Below, one piece after another: positions 14,927-19,735 of a stretch of DNA of 19,735 bases (positions are counted from its first letter, which is position 1; each line of letters begins with the position of its first letter). The position numbers and the translations under genes are program-made. The DNA lies in the NCBI GenBank assembly GCA_001969505.1, contig LSSK01000574.1, forward strand, positions 1-19,735, written 5' to 3'. The notes beneath the pieces are model-generated. The model saw only the letters and a program-made list of their open reading frames with translations. It was not told the DNA's origin and did no database searches. Source of the DNA: Zancudomyces culisetae. Its lineage: Eukaryota > Kickxellomycota > Harpellomycetes > Harpellales > Legeriomycetaceae.

Positions 14927-17518
14927 ATGAAGATTGAGCAAGTGGAAACAGAGACGAAAAGCAAAAAGGGACAAGAAGTGGGTAGAGATAAACTTAAGCG
15001 AAAAGATAAGCAGGAAAAATACAAGAAAATTCTTGAAGTAGCAAATAAGAGAATCAAAACCAACACAGAACCGCAAAATAAAAATGAGGAAATAGATGAA
15101 ATAGATGAAATAAAGGAACAAGAACAACAAGAGCAAGAAGAAAGTGAAGGACAAAGCGATGAACAAGAAGAGGCGGAATTAGAGCAGGATTCAAAGGTAA
15201 ATGATAAACACACAGGCCTTGGTGCGCTTAAAAGTTTTCCTTCGTTTTCCAATCAACAAGAAACTACACAAAAAGCTACCCATGCTGCAGGTAGAAGTAA
15301 GGTGGGACTACCTGAATGGGTCAAAAATCCAATCTTGGTTGATTTGAATCTAAAGTACAAGTTGGAACCTTGCAAAAACCACAAGGTATTTACTGATGGT
15401 AATAGCCTCGGTAATTATCAGCGACGTATACATATGCATGTACATCCAGAAATATCGAAAACTCTTGTTGAAAAAATGAATATCAAAGATTTATTTGCGG
15501 TACAGGTGATTTCCACACAACTGTTATTACCAGCAGGGACAAATTACAATTGTTCATGGAAGAATGCACTCGAAAATGATAGTATGAATAATGTTGATAC
15601 GAATACAAATACCAATAATCGTGTTAAAAGCGGTGATAAAGGGGTTAATTACAAAGGGTTTGCAAAAAGAGTAAATGCACTAGTGAATAACCGATACTTG
15701 ACAACCAACTATATCAGCGATTATTGTATAATGTCACCAACTGGGACGGGAAAGATGCTGGGGTACATAATTCCAATAATAATGCGGTTATTGAACACAC
15801 AGGATTCCACAAGCTATGTGAATTCACTAGATCGAACAACTGGTACACAGGTTGGAGGCGGTAGTAGCAACAATAAGGAGTTGAAACGATTAGAGGTAAT
15901 AATAATAGTTCCTAGCAAAGAGTTGGTAAAGCAAGTGTACAAAGTGTTTACGGGAATAGTAAATGGCACAGGTGGTAGTGAAATACGACAGAGAATAAAG
16001 GTAGGGATGGTTTCTGGAGAAGAATCTATGAATAAAGAGAGTGAAAGATTAGGATTGCAAGCTGTGAGTGTTGGCGGTGATTATGGTGGTGGAAGTAGGA
16101 TACAATATTATTTGGGAAATTATAATGTGCTGATATGTACACCAGGGAGATTAGTAGACCATTTGAATAATCAAACGATTAGACTGGATTATGTAAATTT
16201 GATGGTGTTCGATGAGGCCGACAAGTTAGTTAGACAAAACTATCAGGATTTGGTGGCACGAATTAACCAGTACGAAAACATCAATTCTTCCAATAATAGT
16301 ACTGGTACTGATACTGATACTGAGACTGATACTGAAAACAATACTAGTTTTAATAATGGAAATGGAAATTGGAATTGGAATGGAAACTGGAATGACCTGA
16401 TTTTGGTTAATGGTAATAAAACTACTTTTAACAACAATCGAAATGGAAGTAATGGAAACGTGATCCGAAGAATTCAAAAGGTATTCTATTCAGCATCATT
16501 ACTGAGCAATAACCAGGATATCATCAAATTATTCCAACTCACATTGGTTAATCCCAAATTTGTCAAAATTGAACAACGAATTAGCACATTATCATCAGTA
16601 CCGAAAATCAATAATGATTTGGATAATGAAGGTGGAGATGAAAAAGAAAAACAAGTTGGAGAGACAGAAGGAAAGGGGGATGGAGAAGAAGTGTCGTCAT
16701 TACCTGCAAATCTAAAACAAAGATATATTATTGTTTCATCATTCCATAAACCAATTGCACTTATTCATTATTTGAATGAGCTATGCAATGCCACAAAATT
16801 AATAGCAACTACATCAACAAAGACATCACTAAATGTCAATGGTAATGTAAATATACTGGTATTTACAAACACATATGATACAAACTCAAGGTTGTATAAG
16901 CTTTTACAACTATACTTTGATAATTCTAATCAAGATATTGAAATTTGTGAGTATTTGCCACAAAACAATAAACAAAACTCAACAATTCTTCAAAAATTCA
17001 AACCAACAACAGCAAATAATACCACAGAGCAAACTAATAAAACACTACCAAAATGCCAAGTCTTGGTTTCTACAGATTCTTTGTCTCGTGGTTTGGATCT
17101 TGATATCAATTTGGTCGTCAACTATGATCCTCCACTGACATTTAATCAATACTTGCATAGAATCGGTCGTACTTGCCGTGGTCTATCATCATCATTGATA
17201 TCACCAACATCAACATCACCATCAAAAAAAACATCAACATCAACAAAAACATCCAAGTTGGATTTGGATTCAGATTTGGATTTGGATTTGGACTTAGCTG
17301 CTAATATTGAAAACTCTAAAAACTTGATTGAATCTTTCAACAACTCAGCAGTTTCTTTGGTTGCCAATTCTCAAGCCTTTCATTTTAGAAAAGATATCAT
17401 TTCTAATATTCCTCGGTCTACAAACCCCATTGATTTACTCAAACTTAAAACTCCAACTTTTGAATTGTATTTACAAAAATACCAAGATTGTTTATCTAAA
17501 CTTGAACAATTGTACTGA
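14927..17518 (+). CDS. DBP6: DEAD-box RNA helicase, Dbp6/DDX51-like (pre-60S ribosome biogenesis)
   Basis: This 863-residue helicase would act in the nucleolus; yeast Dbp6 works with Npa1, Npa2, Nop8 and Rsa3 on early pre-60S particles. The first 110 residues are highly charged (Lys-rich, then Glu/Gln-rich) with no mitochondrial presequence. The Dbp6/DDX51 hallmark LPEWVKNPILVD follows near 125-136. Motifs in order are: motif I SPTGTGKM (270-277, with Met replacing the usual Thr), Ia VPSKELV, Ib TPGRLVD, II DEAD (429-432), III SAS (522-524, usually SAT), the PANLKQRYIIVSSFHKPIALIHYL block, V STDSLSRGLDLD and VI HRIGRTCRG (744-752). The end, YLQKYQDCLSKLEQL, also resembles that family. It is longer than S. 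cerevisiae Dbp6 (629) because of Asn/Thr/Asp- and Ser-rich inserts. Mrh4 was considered, but the N-terminus and hallmark blocks fit Dbp6 better. Sense G greatly exceeds C up to about 16.49 kb, then reverses. Confidence 0.8.
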   Translation: MKIEQVETETKSKKGQEVGRDKLKRKDKQEKYKKILEVANKRIKTNTEPQNKNEEIDEIDEIKEQEQQEQEESEGQSDEQEEAELEQDSKVNDKHTGLGALKSFPSFSNQQETTQKATHAAGRSKVGLPEWVKNPILVDLNLKYKLEPCKNHKVFTDGNSLGNYQRRIHMHVHPEISKTLVEKMNIKDLFAVQVISTQLLLPAGTNYNCSWKNALENDSMNNVDTNTNTNNRVKSGDKGVNYKGFAKRVNALVNNRYLTTNYISDYCIMSPTGTGKMLGYIIPIIMRLLNTQDSTSYVNSLDRTTGTQVGGGSSNNKELKRLEVIIIVPSKELVKQVYKVFTGIVNGTGGSEIRQRIKVGMVSGEESMNKESERLGLQAVSVGGDYGGGSRIQYYLGNYNVLICTPGRLVDHLNNQTIRLDYVNLMVFDEADKLVRQNYQDLVARINQYENINSSNNSTGTDTDTETDTENNTSFNNGNGNWNWNGNWNDLILVNGNKTTFNNNRNGSNGNVIRRIQKVFYSASLLSNNQDIIKLFQLTLVNPKFVKIEQRISTLSSVPKINNDLDNEGGDEKEKQVGETEGKGDGEEVSSLPANLKQRYIIVSSFHKPIALIHYLNELCNATKLIATTSTKTSLNVNGNVNILVFTNTYDTNSRLYKLLQLYFDNSNQDIEICEYLPQNNKQNSTILQKFKPTTANNTTEQTNKTLPKCQVLVSTDSLSRGLDLDINLVVNYDPPLTFNQYLHRIGRTCRGLSSSLISPTSTSPSKKTSTSTKTSKLDLDSDLDLDLDLAANIENSKNLIESFNNSAVSLVANSQAFHFRKDIISNIPRSTNPIDLLKLKTPTFELYLQKYQDCLSKLEQLY

Positions 17519-17731
17519 ATTGGAAGTGATGAAGGGGAAAGAGAAAGAGAGAGAGAAAGAGATATATAAGAGGTTACCATTTATGATTAGAAATTTTTTA
17601 TTTATATACCTAGACTAGGACATATACTTTTCAGAAAAGTAAATAAATAAACAATTATATGTATATGTATATGTATATGTAAATGAATGTAAAAGTGAAT
17701 AAATGTTGGAATAAATTATAAAAAAATAATA
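17519..17731. terminator. Shared 3' region of convergent DBP6-like and CCC2-like genes
   Basis: These 213 bases lie between convergent stop codons. A GA-rich run (about 17535-17562) is followed by TATATAAG. Four ATATGT units lie at 17657-17680, containing repeated TATGTA, the classic yeast efficiency element; the complement reads ACATAT/TATA. AATAAA words at about 17642-17650 and 17700 can act as positioning elements. This is a probable bidirectional poly(A) region, inferred from composition. Confidence 0.5.
17657..17680 (+). repeat. ATATGT hexanucleotide repeat, four units
   Basis: Four perfect ATATGT copies lie in the 3' region shared by the two convergent genes. They supply TATGTA words that act in yeast 3'-end formation. 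Confidence 0.8.
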
Positions 17732-19735
17732 TTACAACAAAGGCGTGTATAAATGGTTTTTAGTGTTTTCTTTGGGTTGTTTTTCTGCAAATTGAGTGGT
17801 CTTGCTTTTATGCAACTCTTTTAGTCGTAAAGGATATGCGCCATTAGTTTCGTCGGAATTGTTTTTATCATGCTCGTTCATCATTGTTGACAATAGGTTG
17901 GAGGTATAAGAAGAAGTGGAGGCCGAAGAGATGTTTGAATCGATCGAGAACCTCACAATGGCGTTATTGATATCATTACTGTATTGTGAATCCAAGTCGT
18001 CGTCTTCCAGCGTTAGCAGAACAGTAGTGGATACAGATTCCTCATTGTCAGCGCCTCTGAAGGCAAGTAGTTGGTTACCAGTTACATAGTCATCAGAGAC
18101 AACAGGTTTTTTGTATGTTTTGAGTAGCAAACTAGAAATCATAACACTCAGACTGGATAGAGCCATCGCAGCACCAGCATATGCGGGAGGCAGTTCAAAG
18201 CCATTGATGGGAATGAACAAACCCATAGCTACAGGGATTCCAACAAAGTTGTAGAGACAGGCCCAGAAATAGTTGTATTTAATTCTGCGGAAAATAGTCT
18301 TTGAAAGAACCAGGGCATTTACAACATCAGTAAGATCGTGACGCATCAAGACCATAGAAGCAGCCTCGATTGCTACATCCGTTCCAGAACTAATGGCGAT
18401 TCCTAGATCAGCAGAAGCCAAAGCAGGAGAGTCATTTATGCCATCACCAACCATAGCAACATTTTGAATCTTTGGGTTAAGAGGAAGCGGACGTTGAGAA
18501 GAGGAAGAAAAGATTTTGTTTTTGTAATAGGTAAAGTAGTTGTAAATAAAAGATGATTTTTTGAGAGAATGGAGAGGAGCTTGGTGTTGAAGTTTTGAAA
18601 CAATACGTTTTTTACCGGCAGGAGTAACAGCAGCATAAACCAACTCGATTCCACACAACTCAGCAATATGACGAGCAGTACGAGGTTGATCACCAGTAAC
18701 CATAACAACATCAATTCCCAAATGCTTAAGAGTGGAAACAGTAGCCTTTGCTTCAGGGCGAAGAGTGTCAGATAGAGCCAAAAAGCCAGCGTAAGAGCGG
18801 TTGAAGGAAACAATAAGTACAGTACAACCTTGCTGCTCGAAACGAGCCATTTGTTGAGCTACAGGGTGGTTGCCTTCAGGAATGGAAACAGAGTTAAGCT
18901 GCATGAGAGAACGATTACCAATAGCAACATCAATCATTGAGGAGTGGGCAGAATCATAAAAAGTAGCGTGTTTTTTGATTTCAACACGACACTTAAGCCC
19001 AAGTCCAGAAAGCGCACGGAAATCATAAGTGTTTGTAAAGGCATTTAGCAAACCAGCGCCAAACTCAGATTCACAGTATCTCACAATAGATTTGCCCAAC
19101 GCATGCTCTGAGTGTGATTCAGCAGCACCAACTATTGCCAAAAACGTTCTCTCTGGCCAGGAATCATCGTCGTTACTGGAAACACATGCCACATCCATCT
19201 CACCCTTTGTCAGCGTACCAGTCTTGTCAAATATCACAGTTGAAACTCCACTTGCCGTCTCTAGCGCATCACCACCCTTAATCAGAATACCCATCTGTGC
19301 ACCAACACCTGTTCCAACCATTACAGCAGTTGGAGTACTTAGCCCCAATGCACACGGACATGCTACAGCGACCACTGCCACAGCTATCTTCAGTGCAACT
19401 ACAACAGCGCTACCTGTCATCTCAACTTGTTTGGCCATAATTTCTGGCACTTTAAAGATGTTGGTAGTTAGCACAACCATCCAGCCAATAAAAGTTAGTA
19501 TTGATAACACCAAGACAGCAGGTACAAAGTATTGTGATACTTGATCGGCAAACTGTTGGATGCGTGTTTTGTTTATCTGCGCATTTTCTACTAGCTTGAC
19601 TATCTGAGCCAACGCTGTATCGCCTCCCACTCGTGTACATCGCATAGTAAATGTGCCTGTACAGTTAACCGTCCCCGCAATCAATAAACTGCCTACAACT
19701 TTTGTCACTGGTAATGCTTCTCCTGTAACTGTTGA
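17732..19735 (-). CDS. CCC2: Copper-transporting P1B-type ATPase, CCC2-like (5' part missing at the window edge)
   Basis: The C-terminal 667 residues of a P1B ATPase are present; this type pumps Cu(I) into the late Golgi to load multicopper oxidases. The frame stays open to the right edge, so the metal-binding N-terminus and first helices lie outside the window. Visible in order are: the actuator motif TGEALP at the edge, a membrane pair, CPC in VACPCALGLSTP (19352-19360), phosphorylation site DKTGTLT (Asp at 19226-19228), SEHALG where the family has SEHPL, the VTGDQPRTA segment, GDGINDSPAL (18431-18448), and the last two helices with YN and MALSSLSVMISS, which are Cu-site residues of this family. 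A 42-residue polar stretch (18461-18586) sits just before GDGIND, and a Ser/Asp/Asn-rich tail of about 120 residues ends in LYTPLL. The GTG at 19706-19708 is only an internal codon. Confidence 0.93.
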   Translation of the reverse strand, partial: STVTGEALPVTKVVGSLLIAGTVNCTGTFTMRCTRVGGDTALAQIVKLVENAQINKTRIQQFADQVSQYFVPAVLVLSILTFIGWMVVLTTNIFKVPEIMAKQVEMTGSAVVVALKIAVAVVAVACPCALGLSTPTAVMVGTGVGAQMGILIKGGDALETASGVSTVIFDKTGTLTKGEMDVACVSSNDDDSWPERTFLAIVGAAESHSEHALGKSIVRYCESEFGAGLLNAFTNTYDFRALSGLGLKCRVEIKKHATFYDSAHSSMIDVAIGNRSLMQLNSVSIPEGNHPVAQQMARFEQQGCTVLIVSFNRSYAGFLALSDTLRPEAKATVSTLKHLGIDVVMVTGDQPRTARHIAELCGIELVYAAVTPAGKKRIVSKLQHQAPLHSLKKSSFIYNYFTYYKNKIFSSSSQRPLPLNPKIQNVAMVGDGINDSPALASADLGIAISSGTDVAIEAASMVLMRHDLTDVVNALVLSKTIFRRIKYNYFWACLYNFVGIPVAMGLFIPINGFELPPAYAGAAMALSSLSVMISSLLLKTYKKPVVSDDYVTGNQLLAFRGADNEESVSTTVLLTLEDDDLDSQYSNDINNAIVRFSIDSNISSASTSSYTSNLLSTMMNEHDKNNSDETNGAYPLRLKELHKSKTTQFAEKQPKENTKNHLYTPLL

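Noticed and set aside
14927-17518. Identification of the helicase as mitochondrial Mrh4
   Set aside because: The N-terminus is acidic and nuclear-like without a presequence, and the PEWVKNP, PANLKQ and KPIALIHYL blocks match the Dbp6/DDX51 group.
18461-18586. Possible in-frame intron in the CCC2-like gene
   Set aside because: No GTATGT/GTAAGT donor or branch-point TACTAAC is visible at the edges of the extra stretch, and the frame is open throughout.
17732-19708. Start of the copper ATPase at GTG 19706-19708
   Set aside because: The reading frame continues to the window edge through the actuator TGE motif, so this is an internal Val codon of a truncated gene.

Overview
The window is nuclear DNA of a budding yeast (Saccharomycotina). 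Genes are compact and apparently intron-free. Spacers are AT-rich and full of poly(dA:dT) tracts and TATA-rich 3' ends. Every confidently named protein is a standard yeast housekeeping or transport protein. CTG codons fall on near-invariant leucines: the Walker B strands of both ABC nucleotide-binding domains and the DKTGTLT motif of a P-type ATPase. The species therefore reads CTG as Leu and lies outside the CTG-Ser clades. I cannot name the species.

Layout, left to right: mitochondrial ribosomal protein uS14m (MRP2, +) converges on TIM44 (-). A 1.06-kb spacer without a gene separates TIM44 from a MAPEG / microsomal glutathione S-transferase-like protein (-). A 2.03-kb divergent spacer follows, then a full-length ABCC/MRP-type ABC transporter of 1655 residues (+). 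The transporter converges on a small membrane-anchored RING-H2 protein (-). A 1.68-kb divergent spacer leads to a class-V PLP enzyme related to isopenicillin-N epimerase / hercynylcysteine sulfoxide lyase (+). Next comes a DEAD-box helicase that best fits Dbp6/DDX51 (+). It converges on a copper-transporting P1B-ATPase of the CCC2 type (-), which is cut by the right edge just upstream of its TGE motif.

Most neighbours are functionally unrelated. Two are mitochondrial (MRP2, TIM44) and one is nucleolar (DBP6). The most suggestive pairing is the divergent MAPEG-type GST and the ABCC transporter: one family can conjugate glutathione and the other can pump the conjugates. Their shared upstream region holds one Yap1-like site and a cluster of palindromic motifs.

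I found no mobile element, CRISPR array, rRNA or tRNA, and no clearly novel multi-gene system. The items most worth a second look are a Thr-to-Met change in the ATP-binding motif I of the DBP6-like helicase, a Pro-to-Ala change in the conserved SEHPL motif plus a 42-residue stretch in the P-domain of the CCC2-like ATPase, a gene-oriented reversal of GC skew inside the four longest genes, and several hairpins in the long spacers.
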